NCBI GenBank assembly: GCA_023229525.1
Contig: JALNZC010000024.1
Span: forward strand, 1 to 61,732
Origin: Bacteroidales bacterium
GTDB lineage: Bacteria > Bacteroidota > Bacteroidia > Bacteroidales > FEN-979
DNA: 61,732 bases
Direction: 5' to 3'
Positions 34,421 through 43,294 of the stretch are shown in pieces. Within the stretch, counting starts at the first letter, position 1. Each line of letters opens with the position of its first letter. Under the pieces are notes generated by a model. The model was given only the letters and a program-made list of their open reading frames with translations, made no database searches and was not told the origin of the DNA. The translations under genes were made by a program, and so were the position numbers.

Positions 34421-35551
34421 TTATTTTAAAACAGCATTCTTTTTCAGCTGAGTGAAATAGACTGCAAATGGCCTGTAAGCAAGATGTGACCATTTTGAGA
34501 AAGGGACTTCGATCAGGATCATCGGAACAAGGACAGCCATATGAGTGATGTATGAGACATAAGTTGCCATGGGCATTCCATTGATTCTGAAGATATGGAT
34601 AAAGATACCTGTAATGACCGTAAGGGTAAGCATGACAAGGAACAGCCAGTCACTGACATGTGAAAACCGGAATTTTATATCTTTCTTTTTCAACCTTCCG
34701 AAGATGGCAATAACGAGTCCGAACAATAAGCCGAATGTAGCATAATAACCCAACCAACGTTGAGGATCCCATACAGGTAGGATTTTTTCTGTCTGAAACC
34801 AGGGAAGGAAAACTACGATAACAATAAACATGATGGTGTACCCCGACATCAGGAACCAATGTGCTCCCCAGTAACGTTTATCATCACATTTCGAAAATTT
34901 CGGTTGAACGGCGAAGTTGAAGATAAGTAACCAAAATTCGCGGATGTGGACCCAGAGTGAAACTTTGGTGGTGCTGTTTTTCCAGATAATTTTATAGTAC
35001 ATCCTGAGGATGTTGGAGATAAGCAAGGTTGCCACGATGATCGCCATAATCCAATCAAAAGCTTCTATGATTGGGATGGGGGCAAAGGAATTCAATTTAA
35101 CGCCACCTTCTGCCGTGAGTTCAGTGGTGAATTTATATCCGAAAGAGGGGAGTATAACCAGAAAGGATATTATTACCAGTGCAGCAAAAAACAAAATCCA
35201 GGCCAGTTCCCATATCTTCGATGTATAGAACTTTTTAGAAAGCCCTGTCCAGTCATAGGTTGAAGTCAGATATCGTCGCAACGACATCATCAATTCGCCC
35301 GGGTTTGCATCGCGCGGACAGGTTTTTGTACAATCACCGCAATAATAGCATAACCAAGGCTCAACACTGGATTCAAGCGGACCTTGAAGTCCCATTTGCA
35401 TGAGCCGGATTTTCTTTCGGGGGAACAGAAAACCTTCTTCCGACAACGGGCAGATGGCCGTGCATGTGCCGCAGTGATAACAGGCATTCCAATCGCCGAT
35501 CCCAAATTGGATCAATTCATTTCTCAGATCGGGGTTAACACGGATACTCAT
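34421..35551 (-). CDS. QmoC-like membrane subunit (HdrC ferredoxin fused to cytochrome b-like domain)
   Basis: This 376-residue protein has two N-terminal [4Fe-4S] motifs, CYHCGTCTAICP (about 24-35) and CYYCGDCTKTCP (about 67-79), as in HdrC. About six membrane helices follow from residue ~108 on, with histidines (HWFLMSG, HVSDWLF, THMAVL, WSHLAYR) suited to bind heme b. This is the layout of QmoC and of HdrC-HdrE fusions, which pass electrons to or from quinone in the membrane. It lies between the two hdrA genes. It implies that the complex is membrane-bound and linked to menaquinone rather than to a heterodisulfide. Confidence 0.88.
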   Translation of the reverse strand: MSIRVNPDLRNELIQFGIGDWNACYHCGTCTAICPLSEEGFLFPRKKIRLMQMGLQGPLESSVEPWLCYYCGDCTKTCPRDANPGELMMSLRRYLTSTYDWTGLSKKFYTSKIWELAWILFFAALVIISFLVILPSFGYKFTTELTAEGGVKLNSFAPIPIIEAFDWIMAIIVATLLISNILRMYYKIIWKNSTTKVSLWVHIREFWLLIFNFAVQPKFSKCDDKRYWGAHWFLMSGYTIMFIVIVVFLPWFQTEKILPVWDPQRWLGYYATFGLLFGLVIAIFGRLKKKDIKFRFSHVSDWLFLVMLTLTVITGIFIHIFRINGMPMATYVSYITHMAVLVPMILIEVPFSKWSHLAYRPFAVYFTQLKKNAVLK

Positions 35552-35563
35552 AATTATTTCTCC

Positions 35564-37369
35564 TTATACTTGAATCGGTGAAATCTCATTGATATGGTTC
35601 TCGATCTCTTCAAGGGTAAGTCCTGAAATATCTTTAGTCACTCTACCCCTGAGAATATTCTGGATGACGCGTGCAGCAGCAGCGGAGCCCTGTGCCACAG
35701 AGTCGGGAATGTCTTTAGGCCCCTGGCATGTTCCTGCAAGCATTATGCCTCCCCTGAAGGTACCTGTAGGATCTGTGTTGTAATTAGCTTCTTCAAGCCA
35801 GCCGCCATCCGAGGTTGGTATACCCAGCATCTCACTGATCTTTTTTGTATCTTCCCCTGGTTCTAGTCCTGTTGAAAGGATGACCATATCCACAATATTT
35901 TCAATAAGTTCCGATCGCAGAATATCTTCCCCGCGTATCAGAAGTTTGCCATTCTTTGCCTCTACTTTTGCAGTTTTTCCTCTGATGATTGAAACTCCCT
36001 CTTCTTTGATTCTTTCATAAAACTCCTCGTAACCTTTACCGAATGAACGCATATCTATAAAGTATTCAAATACCTCAGCTTCAGGTAATTTATCGAGGAT
36101 CAGATGGGCAAATTTCAAGGAATACATACAACAAACGCGGGAACAATATTTATTGTAGTTTTTATCCCTGCTGCCGACACAATGAATGATGGCCAGCTTT
36201 TCAGGTTTTTCAGCCTCGGTGGAAAATATCCAATTCCCTTTTTTATCCTGGGTGCGGTAATGAATATTTCCCCCTGTCGGACCGGACGCGTTCAGGAGTC
36301 GTTCGAATTCCAATGCTGCCAGTACGTTCGGATACTTGCCATAACCATACTGTTCCATCCTCGCAGCATCGAAAGTTTTATATCCGGTTGCAACGATGAT
36401 ATTCCCAACCTTGATCAGAACTTCTTTATCCGGCTCATCGAGGTTGATACAATCAGGAACAGGACAGGCTTTGACACATGCCCGGCACTTACCGGTTTTC
36501 AGGTAAATGCAGGATTCCGCATCGATCAGGTACTTATTCGGGACTGCTTGGGGAAAAGGCATATATATCGCCTTTCGCATTGTCGTACCTGAATCAAACT
36601 CACTTGGCGCTGTGGCAGGACATTTCTCGGCGCATGTACCACAACCAATGCAGGTTGTAACATTTACCTTGCGCGCTTTTTGCAATAACTTCACTGTAAA
36701 ATTTCCCGCATCACCAGTCACCTCCCGGACTTCGCAATAGGACATCAGCCGGATATTGGGATGTTGGTTCACTTCCACCATTTTTGGTGTAAGAATGCAG
36801 GCCGCACAATCAAGAGTTGGAAAAGTTTTATCAAAAGTTGCCATTTTCCCTCCGATTGTCCCCGTTTTTTCAATCAGGTAAACGAGGGTATTGCCGTTTG
36901 CAATCTCAAGTGCAGCCTGAATTCCCGAAATTCCACCGCCAATGATCATGGTTGCCGGATTTACAGGAGCATCACCGGGCATGGCAGCAATTTCATATGG
37001 AATATCCCTGATTGCACAAATCAGAAGCGCCTTCGCACGTTCAATCTCTTTATCCGACCAAATGCCATATTCATTGAAACTGACCAGAATAACCGACGAT
37101 GGATTTTTTCCAGCCATGGACATGGCTTTGGAGAAGAGGGTTTTTACCGTACCAGGTAAAGCGCCGGCGACAATTATCTTGCTTAGATCATTTGTTTCGA
37201 TCTTTTTCCTTATCGTTTCTTCATTCCATGGAAAATCGGAATAGTGCCATGCTTGTAAAACCTGTTGGAATCCGAGTGTATACTTCGCTAATTCACTATA
37301 ATTTATAGGATCATTTACTGTTCCCATTAAATCAAAGAAAAAGACACCAATAGAATCCTTGTGGTCCAT
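35564..37369 (-). CDS. hdrA: HdrA-like flavoprotein, first paralogue (internal ferredoxin, degenerate N-terminal domain)
   Basis: This 601-residue FAD protein opens with an N-terminal domain that has lost the usual HdrA cysteines (IGVFFFDLMGT in place of a CxCGxN pattern). The FAD domain has GGGISGIQAAL (about 138-148) and FPTLDCAACILTPKM. An internal ferredoxin pair (CIGCGTCAEKCP and CRACVKACP) and CSRVCCM follow. No C-terminal ferredoxin is present. It is the first gene of the Hdr/Mvh operon and is complementary in cluster content to the paralogue at 32654-34387. The start lies only 4 bp from a CRP-type palindrome. Confidence 0.92.
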   Translation of the reverse strand: MDHKDSIGVFFFDLMGTVNDPINYSELAKYTLGFQQVLQAWHYSDFPWNEETIRKKIETNDLSKIIVAGALPGTVKTLFSKAMSMAGKNPSSVILVSFNEYGIWSDKEIERAKALLICAIRDIPYEIAAMPGDAPVNPATMIIGGGISGIQAALEIANGNTLVYLIEKTGTIGGKMATFDKTFPTLDCAACILTPKMVEVNQHPNIRLMSYCEVREVTGDAGNFTVKLLQKARKVNVTTCIGCGTCAEKCPATAPSEFDSGTTMRKAIYMPFPQAVPNKYLIDAESCIYLKTGKCRACVKACPVPDCINLDEPDKEVLIKVGNIIVATGYKTFDAARMEQYGYGKYPNVLAALEFERLLNASGPTGGNIHYRTQDKKGNWIFSTEAEKPEKLAIIHCVGSRDKNYNKYCSRVCCMYSLKFAHLILDKLPEAEVFEYFIDMRSFGKGYEEFYERIKEEGVSIIRGKTAKVEAKNGKLLIRGEDILRSELIENIVDMVILSTGLEPGEDTKKISEMLGIPTSDGGWLEEANYNTDPTGTFRGGIMLAGTCQGPKDIPDSVAQGSAAAARVIQNILRGRVTKDISGLTLEEIENHINEISPIQV

Positions 37370-37373
37370 AGTC

Positions 37374-37391
37374 TTGTTAATTTATTAACAA
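37374..37391. promoter_or_regulatory. Perfect-arm CRP/FNR-type palindrome at the Hdr/Mvh operon
   Basis: TTGTTA-ATTTAT-TAACAA has fully complementary arms and begins 5 bp upstream of the hdrA start codon. A weak -7-like GAACTTTG (37389-37396, minus strand) overlaps it. This position fits repression better than activation, unless the real promoter lies further upstream, inside the regulator gene. Confidence 0.65.
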
Positions 37392-37475
37392 AGTTCACTA
37401 ACTAACGACACTAAAAAAATGACATTGGTCATATTTTGAAACAAATACTCTGGTCACGCGAAAAAAAAAGGAAAG

Positions 37476-38201
37476 TCAGGCAGGGAGATTTGCGATTTGT
37501 CTTAACCGGCGAATATTAGTAAGAAAAATTTTTCTTCCTTTAATCTCAATCAGTTTGGATTCTTTAAATTCGGAAAGGAACCGGATCACCGTTTCCGGTG
37601 CAGTCCCTATAATATTGGCAATATCCTGCCGCGTTACATTAAGGTAGGTTCGTGGATAGGAGGGAGCAACCGAATGAAATGAGTGGTTCAGGAATAATAG
37701 TGTTTCGGCAAGTCGTTCCCTGACGGGTTTATATGCGAGCGAAATCATCCTGAATTCGGCCTGTTCAAGGAGTTTACTTAATAAAATGACAATGGCCCGT
37801 GAAAATTCTGGATACTTCAGCATCAATTGAAAGAAATCGGTTTTATTGATAAAACACAGAACCGATTCCTCAAGTGCAGCAGAGGAGACAGAATAAACAT
37901 TACCGCTTAACACCGCTTTAAGTCCAAGAAGTTCCCCGGGAAATAAGATCCGTGTAATTTGTTCTCTTCCGTCGAAGCTGTTTTTAAAGACTTTGACCTT
38001 ACCCTCTCTCAGACAATAAAGACCTTGCGGTTTTTTACCCTCTTCAAAAATGAGCTCACCTTTTTTAAACCAATGAGGTCTTTTTTGTTCATTGATGTAT
38101 TGGAGATCAGCTTTATCAAGTGTATGAAAGAAACTCTGATAACCTTCGGGGCATTGTTCACAGAAAGTCTCTTTCAATCTTTTAATCATTCGAAATGACA
38201 T
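37476..38201 (-). CDS. CRP/FNR-family transcription regulator
   Basis: This 241-residue protein has an N-terminal cyclic-nucleotide-binding-like barrel and a C-terminal winged helix (about 150-241). The recognition helix (RQDIANIIGTAPETVIRFL, from 191) keeps the Glu (E203) and Arg (R207) that in E. coli CRP read the GTGA half-site; the CRP Arg before Glu is Pro. The phosphate-binding Arg-Ser of the cAMP pocket is absent, so cAMP is unlikely. C14 and C17 form a CxxC near the N-terminus, and C62 lies further on, which may hint at redox or Fe-S sensing, as in FNR. It lies between the Hdr/Mvh operon and the divergent hyp operon. It is the best candidate to bind the TTGTKA-N6-TMACAA sites. Confidence 0.9.
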   Translation of the reverse strand: MSFRMIKRLKETFCEQCPEGYQSFFHTLDKADLQYINEQKRPHWFKKGELIFEEGKKPQGLYCLREGKVKVFKNSFDGREQITRILFPGELLGLKAVLSGNVYSVSSAALEESVLCFINKTDFFQLMLKYPEFSRAIVILLSKLLEQAEFRMISLAYKPVRERLAETLLFLNHSFHSVAPSYPRTYLNVTRQDIANIIGTAPETVIRFLSEFKESKLIEIKGRKIFLTNIRRLRQIANLPA

Positions 38202-38214
38202 TTATTAAATTAAA

Positions 38215-38246
38215 CAAAGCTATCCTGTTTCTTTTTAATACACAAA
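38215..38246 (-). promoter_or_regulatory. Promoter of the CRP/FNR gene
   Basis: On the minus strand TTTG (38243-38246) and TAGCTTTG (38215-38222) are separated by 20 bp, an exact match to the Bacteroidetes promoter consensus. The ATG is 13 bp downstream of the -7 box. Confidence 0.75.
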
Positions 38247-38249
38247 TAA

Positions 38250-38257
38250 TACCTTTG
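38250..38257 (+). promoter_or_regulatory. Probable -7 box of the hyp operon
   Basis: TACCTTTG matches TAnnTTTG and lies 17 bp before the hypF ATG at 38275. The -33 region is weak (TGTT near 38226). No convincing CRP-type dyad is present in this divergent region. Confidence 0.55.
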
Positions 38258-38274
38258 TTATTCTTCCTGAATAA

Positions 38275-40554
38275 ATGAAAACTGCACGTTTTATAACAAT
38301 AAAAGGTTTGGTACAAGGGGTTGGATTCAGGCCTTTTATCTTTCTTTTAGCCTCCAAATCAGGGATCCATGGTTGGGTTCGTAATACAAACGAAGGAGTT
38401 GAAATTTTTGCTGAAGCAGGGAAGGAAGCGATTTCAACTTTTATACATCATATCAGAAAAAAAAATCCCCCTGCTTCTATCATTGAAGAGTTGAATTCTA
38501 TTCCTGCCATTCCTTTGAATATTGGTTCGTTTACCATTATGGACAGCGAAAACCGGTCGGATGAAATTACCAGTATCAGTCCTGATATTGCTGTTTGCGA
38601 TGATTGCCTGAAGGATATGGAAGTGCACCCCCGGCGACGGTTTTATCCTTTTGTAAACTGTACGAATTGCGGCCCCCGTTTTTCGATCATCCGTGACCTG
38701 CCTTATGACCGCAGTAAAACTTCCATGGACCCATTTCCTATGTGTGAAGGGTGCCGGACAGAATATAGGGATATCAATGATCGCCGTTTTCATGCACAAC
38801 CGGTAGCATGTATTCATTGCGGACCATTTTATGAATTGATTGTCCTCAACCAACGATGGAGTGGTGATACTGAAAAGATACTTACGCTCCTCAATGATCT
38901 GCTGAATGCCGGAAAGATTATTGCAGTGAAAGGAATAGGAGGTTTTCACCTGGCCTGTGATGCTTTCAATGTACATGCCGTTAGAGCGCTTCGCACCCGA
39001 AAAAAACGCGATGGGAAGCCCTTTGCTCTAATGTTTCGGGATATAGAAACTTTATCAGCATATGCCAAGGTGAGTCGGCAGGAAAGAGCAGTACTTACAT
39101 CGTGGAGACGCCCGATCGTTATTCTTGATATGAAGCAAAAAGCAAAGAAAGACCATGCGTTGTCTTATATCAATTCGGGACTGGGAAGCATCGGCGCTTT
39201 CTTGCCATACATGCCAATTCATTATTTATTATTCCGGTACTTTAACGGACCTGCAATAGTGCTGACAAGCGGAAATATGAGTGCGGAACCCATCATTAAA
39301 GATGATGAAGAAGCAATAGACCGGTTTCAGGGTTTAGCAGATGCGTTTCTGATATATAACCGTGAAATTGTGCATCGGACAGATGATTCGGTGGTGCGTA
39401 TAATCGGCAATAAAGAAAGCATAATCAGGCGGTCGCGAGGATATACTCCGGCACCGGTCCGGCTTTCCGTGGATGTGAACAATATCATTGCTTTTGGAGC
39501 CGATGTATCTTCCGGTTTTTGTGTAGGAAAAGGCAATAAAGCTTTTCCAGGTATGTATATCGGTGATCTGAAAAACCTGGCAACACAAACATTCTTTGAA
39601 GAAGCCCTGGAGGATTTCATACGTATGTTCAGGGTACAGCCCGGTTTACTTGCCTGCGATCTTCATCCCGGTTATTTTTCAACCAGATTTGCTGAGAAAT
39701 ATGCTTTGCAACCTTTGGTTCGTATTCAACATCATCATGCCCACATTGCCTCCTGCATGGCTGAACATGGAATCGATGAAAAGGTGATCGGGGTAGCTTT
39801 TGATGGTACCGGTTACGGTAGTGATGGAAAAATCTGGGGAGGAGAATTCTTGCTTTGTGACCTTGCCGATTATAAACGCTTGCTTCATTTTGAATATATC
39901 CCTCTACCCGGAGGAGATAAAGCCGTGGAAGAACCTTGGAGAACTGCTATCGCATATCTTTACAGAGTTTTTGGAAGAAAATTCATAGACATTCCTCTTC
40001 CTTTTCTGGCCCATCTTGACCGTGAACAGGTTTTGTCAATCCTGAACATGACAGACCGGAAAATAAATTGTCCTGAAGTTTCAAGTGCCGGGCGGATATT
40101 TGATGCAGTAGCAGCCATTATGAACCTTTGTCTCTGGTCAACGTTCCAGGCGGAAGCGCCGATGAGGCTTGAATCATTGATCTGTTCATCTTGTGAAGAC
40201 TTATATTCTTATAAAATTGACAAAACAATTATAGTTGACGAAATGATCCGGGAGATCGTTCTGGATATTTTAAACAGCACCGGTATCCCTTTGATTGCAA
40301 CAAAATTTCATAACACAATTATTTCTATTATTTTTGAATCGGTCATCCGGATCAGTAAAAAGGAGAAAATAAGGAAAGTGGTGTTATCAGGAGGGGTTTT
40401 TCAAAATAAATATGTGGTCGAAAAAACAACAATCTTGCTGAAAAAATCGGGTTTGCTTGTTTTTTCCCATCAACAGGTACCTGCCAACGATGGCGGGATC
40501 GCCCTTGGTCAGATGATCGTGGCGGCAAAAAGAAGGAGTATGAAATGTGTTTAG
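38275..40554 (+). CDS. hypF: HypF carbamoyltransferase
   Basis: This 759-residue enzyme makes the thiocarbamate on HypE that becomes the cyanide ligands of the Ni-Fe site. Domains are an acylphosphatase-like start (GLVQGVGFRPF), two zinc-finger-like CxxC motifs (CDDC, CTNC, CEGC, CIHC), a YrdC-like domain (about 200-380) and a Kae1-like domain with HHHAHIASCMAEH. Length is normal. It opens the hyp operon and overlaps hypC by 10 bp. The next five genes are also hyp genes, so the [NiFe] maturation set is complete here. Confidence 0.97.
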   Translation: MKTARFITIKGLVQGVGFRPFIFLLASKSGIHGWVRNTNEGVEIFAEAGKEAISTFIHHIRKKNPPASIIEELNSIPAIPLNIGSFTIMDSENRSDEITSISPDIAVCDDCLKDMEVHPRRRFYPFVNCTNCGPRFSIIRDLPYDRSKTSMDPFPMCEGCRTEYRDINDRRFHAQPVACIHCGPFYELIVLNQRWSGDTEKILTLLNDLLNAGKIIAVKGIGGFHLACDAFNVHAVRALRTRKKRDGKPFALMFRDIETLSAYAKVSRQERAVLTSWRRPIVILDMKQKAKKDHALSYINSGLGSIGAFLPYMPIHYLLFRYFNGPAIVLTSGNMSAEPIIKDDEEAIDRFQGLADAFLIYNREIVHRTDDSVVRIIGNKESIIRRSRGYTPAPVRLSVDVNNIIAFGADVSSGFCVGKGNKAFPGMYIGDLKNLATQTFFEEALEDFIRMFRVQPGLLACDLHPGYFSTRFAEKYALQPLVRIQHHHAHIASCMAEHGIDEKVIGVAFDGTGYGSDGKIWGGEFLLCDLADYKRLLHFEYIPLPGGDKAVEEPWRTAIAYLYRVFGRKFIDIPLPFLAHLDREQVLSILNMTDRKINCPEVSSAGRIFDAVAAIMNLCLWSTFQAEAPMRLESLICSSCEDLYSYKIDKTIIVDEMIREIVLDILNSTGIPLIATKFHNTIISIIFESVIRISKKEKIRKVVLSGGVFQNKYVVEKTTILLKKSGLLVFSHQQVPANDGGIALGQMIVAAKRRSMKCV

Positions 40555-40769
40555 GTGTTCCGGCAAGAGTACTCCGTATCGAAGGGTCGGAGGCTACGGT
40601 GGCTATTGGTTCTGTCGAATACAAGTCAAGCCTGCTATTATTAAATAATGTGGAGGTTGGAGATTACATTCTTCTTCATGCCGGCTTCGCTATAGAAAAG
40701 ATCGACCCGGAAGAAGCGGAAGTTACCACAAGACTTTTCAACGAAATATCAAACATAGAACCGGAATGA
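40545..40769 (+). CDS. hypC: HypC hydrogenase maturation chaperone
   Basis: This 74-residue protein starts MCLGVPARV; the Cys2 after Met is the essential residue that carries the Fe(CN)2CO unit to the large-subunit precursor together with HypD. The rest is the usual small beta-barrel. The gene overlaps hypF by 10 bp and hypD by 4 bp (ATGA), which points to translational coupling. Confidence 0.97.
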   Translation: MCLGVPARVLRIEGSEATVAIGSVEYKSSLLLLNNVEVGDYILLHAGFAIEKIDPEEAEVTTRLFNEISNIEPE

Positions 40770-41860
40770 ATCCTGAAGGGTTGAGGTACATTGATGAGTA
40801 CAGAAATTCTGCATTGGTCGTTCATTTGTCGCACCAGATCAGGAGAATCTCCACTAAGCCTGTAAACCTGATGGAGGTATGCGGTGGGCATACTTATGCA
40901 ATTTATAAAAACGGGTTGAAAGATTTTCTTCCTGATACCATCAGACTATTATCCGGCCCCGGTTGTCCGGTATGTGTATCCAGCCAGAAGTTTGTTGATC
41001 ATGCAATCGAGCTTGGGAAACTGAATGGGGTGATATTGACAACTTATGGAGACCTTATCAGGGTTCCGGGTTCAATCTCATCCCTTGAAAAAGAAAAGGC
41101 GGGAGGTGCAGATATCCGAATGGTATATTCCGTACTGGATGCCTTAGAAATCGCAAAACAAAACCGGAATAAACAGGTTGTTTTTTTAGGGATCGGTTTT
41201 GAAACCACCGCCCCTGCAAGCGCCGCAGCAATTCTTCAGGCCGCTAAGGAGAAAGTCCGGAATTTTTTCCTTCTCAGCGCACATAAAGTGATGCCTCCCG
41301 CACTTGAAGCCCTGGCAAAAGGGGATACCCGGATTGATGGATTCATCGCACCCGGGCATGTCAGTGCAATAACAGGTTATGGGATCTATCAAAAACTTTC
41401 AAAGGATTATCATCGTGGCGTTGTCATTTCCGGTTTCGAACCAGTCGATATACTTCAATCTGTTTTAATGTTAGTGAAACAGATTGAAGCGGGTCATTAT
41501 AAAGTTGAAAATGAATATACACGGGTTGTTAAGGCTGATGGAAATCCGAAAGCGCTGGCTGTAATGAATAAGGTATTTACCCAGTCCGATACGGAATGGC
41601 GGGGACTTGGAATTGTACCCAAAAGCGGACTCGCGGTTTCGTCTGAATTTGAATCTTATGATGCCAATCTGAAATTTGATGTTCCCGTACATGATAGTCA
41701 TCCTCCAAAAGGTTGTATATGCGGTGATATCCTGACCGGAAGGAAAAGTCCGTCAGACTGTAAACTGTTTTTTTCCCAATGTACTCCTGTGAATCCAATT
41801 GGAGCATGTATGGTCTCTTCCGAGGGCGCCTGTTCTGTTTTTTATAGATTTAAAGCATGA
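40766..41860 (+). CDS. hypD: HypD, scaffold for Fe(CN)2CO assembly
   Basis: This 364-residue [4Fe-4S] protein binds iron with HypC and receives cyanide from HypE. Conserved parts are MEVCGGHTYAIYKNG, the redox motif GPGCPVCVS, and a C-terminal Cys-rich end (KGCICGDILTG, FSQCTPVNP). Length fits the family. It overlaps both neighbours by 4 bp. Confidence 0.97.
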   Translation: MNPEGLRYIDEYRNSALVVHLSHQIRRISTKPVNLMEVCGGHTYAIYKNGLKDFLPDTIRLLSGPGCPVCVSSQKFVDHAIELGKLNGVILTTYGDLIRVPGSISSLEKEKAGGADIRMVYSVLDALEIAKQNRNKQVVFLGIGFETTAPASAAAILQAAKEKVRNFFLLSAHKVMPPALEALAKGDTRIDGFIAPGHVSAITGYGIYQKLSKDYHRGVVISGFEPVDILQSVLMLVKQIEAGHYKVENEYTRVVKADGNPKALAVMNKVFTQSDTEWRGLGIVPKSGLAVSSEFESYDANLKFDVPVHDSHPPKGCICGDILTGRKSPSDCKLFFSQCTPVNPIGACMVSSEGACSVFYRFKA

Positions 41861-42879
41861 AAAAACACGATGACCGGATCCTGATGCACCACGGAAATGG
41901 CGGCGTTTATATGCAAAAACTGATCTCGGAGCTTTTTATCCATTTTTTTGATAATGAGATAATCCGGAGTCATTCCGATTCTGCAATTCTTAACCTGGAG
42001 ACCAATAATATTGCTTATACCACCGACTCCTTTGTAATTGATCCCCTTTTTTTTCCTGGTGGAAATATTGGTTCTCTCGCGGTTTGCGGTACCCTGAACG
42101 ACCTTGCAGTTTCGGGAGCCCGACCGGCATACCTCAGCGCTGGTTTTATTATTGAGGAAGGGTTTAAAATAACGGAACTCACCCGGATTGTCAGGTCGAT
42201 GGCAAATGAAGCTAAGAAAGCCGGGGTCAGAATTGTTACCGGAGATACCAAAGTAGTTAATGCCGGCAAGTGCGATAAGCTTTTTATCAATACATCCGGA
42301 ATCGGGATACTGGATGAAAAGTTCATTTCTGTCAGCAGTGGTGGAAATGTTAAATCAGGTGATAAAATTCTGATCAATGGCCCTCCAGGTGAACATGGAA
42401 TGGCTATCCTTCAAGCCCGGAAATTATTCGCTTTCAGAACAAATATAAAATCTGATTGCGCCAATCTTTATCCATTGGTAAAACGAATACTCAAAACTTC
42501 CAGCCATGTTCATTTCATGCGCGATGCAACAAGAGGAGGAGTTGCCACGGTGATAAACGAAATTGCTCAGAAATGCAACACCGGGATTGAAATTGACGAG
42601 GCTCTGCTTCCTGTCAACCTTGAGGTGGACGCATTATGCGAACTCCTTGGCTTTGATTCCTTGTATATTGCAAACGAAGGGAAGGTCGTAGTGGTCGTTG
42701 ATGGAAACGATGCAGAACTGGTTTTGGCAGCGATGAGGCAAACAAAAACTGGGAGAAACGCAGCCATCATCGGGGAAATCACCGGTGATCACCCCGGAAA
42801 GGCTGTTCTGAAAACCAGATCTGGTGGAAAAAGGATAATAGACCAATTGTTGGGCGATCAATTGCCGAGAATCTGTTAA
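41857..42879 (+). CDS. hypE: HypE, carbamoyl dehydratase
   Basis: This 340-residue protein dehydrates its own C-terminal thiocarbamate to thiocyanate with ATP. It ends in PRIC, the conserved tail whose last Cys is carbamoylated by HypF. An AIR-synthase-like core shows TDSFVIDPLFFPGG and DATRGG. It overlaps hypD by 4 bp (ATGA). Confidence 0.97.
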   Translation: MKKHDDRILMHHGNGGVYMQKLISELFIHFFDNEIIRSHSDSAILNLETNNIAYTTDSFVIDPLFFPGGNIGSLAVCGTLNDLAVSGARPAYLSAGFIIEEGFKITELTRIVRSMANEAKKAGVRIVTGDTKVVNAGKCDKLFINTSGIGILDEKFISVSSGGNVKSGDKILINGPPGEHGMAILQARKLFAFRTNIKSDCANLYPLVKRILKTSSHVHFMRDATRGGVATVINEIAQKCNTGIEIDEALLPVNLEVDALCELLGFDSLYIANEGKVVVVVDGNDAELVLAAMRQTKTGRNAAIIGEITGDHPGKAVLKTRSGGKRIIDQLLGDQLPRIC

Positions 42880-42894
42880 TCTGAAAAACGAAAG

Positions 42895-43269
42895 ATGCAC
42901 GAATTGACCCTTGCTATGACCATAGTGGATATGGTTGTTGAGGAGGCCGAAAGAAGCAATGCCGGTACAGTTCAGGAGATCGAACTCGAAGTCGGTGTTT
43001 TGTCGGGGGTGAATGCGGATGCGCTTGAATTTGCTTTATCCCTGGCAATGAGGAATACCGTATTGGAAAATGCATTTGTCCTGATTGTACAAACCAAAGG
43101 GTCAGGGAGATGTAATCAATGTGACCGCGTCTTTGCCATGACAGAAATCTGGACAACGTGTCCCGGATGCAATATGCCGGCCGGAGAGATACTTAGCGGG
43201 GATGCGATGCGGATTGTTTCCCTTGTTGTGAATGATCAAGAAGAAATAGATAGTTTTGCATTAAAATAA
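42895..43269 (+). CDS. hypA: HypA nickel metallochaperone
   Basis: This 124-residue protein brings nickel to the hydrogenase precursor with HypB. The N-terminal MHE motif binds nickel, and two CxxC pairs (CNQC at about 73-76, CPGC at about 89-92) hold structural zinc. It begins 15 bp after hypE. Confidence 0.96.
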   Translation: MHELTLAMTIVDMVVEEAERSNAGTVQEIELEVGVLSGVNADALEFALSLAMRNTVLENAFVLIVQTKGSGRCNQCDRVFAMTEIWTTCPGCNMPAGEILSGDAMRIVSLVVNDQEEIDSFALK

Positions 43270-43294
43270 ATTGTTTTACATTAAATAAATTTTT

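Noticed and set aside
29223..37369. A hidden HdrB (CCG-domain) gene in the Hdr/Mvh operon
   Set aside because: All space in the operon is filled by the seven genes listed, and no protein has the paired CX31-38CCX34CXXC pattern.
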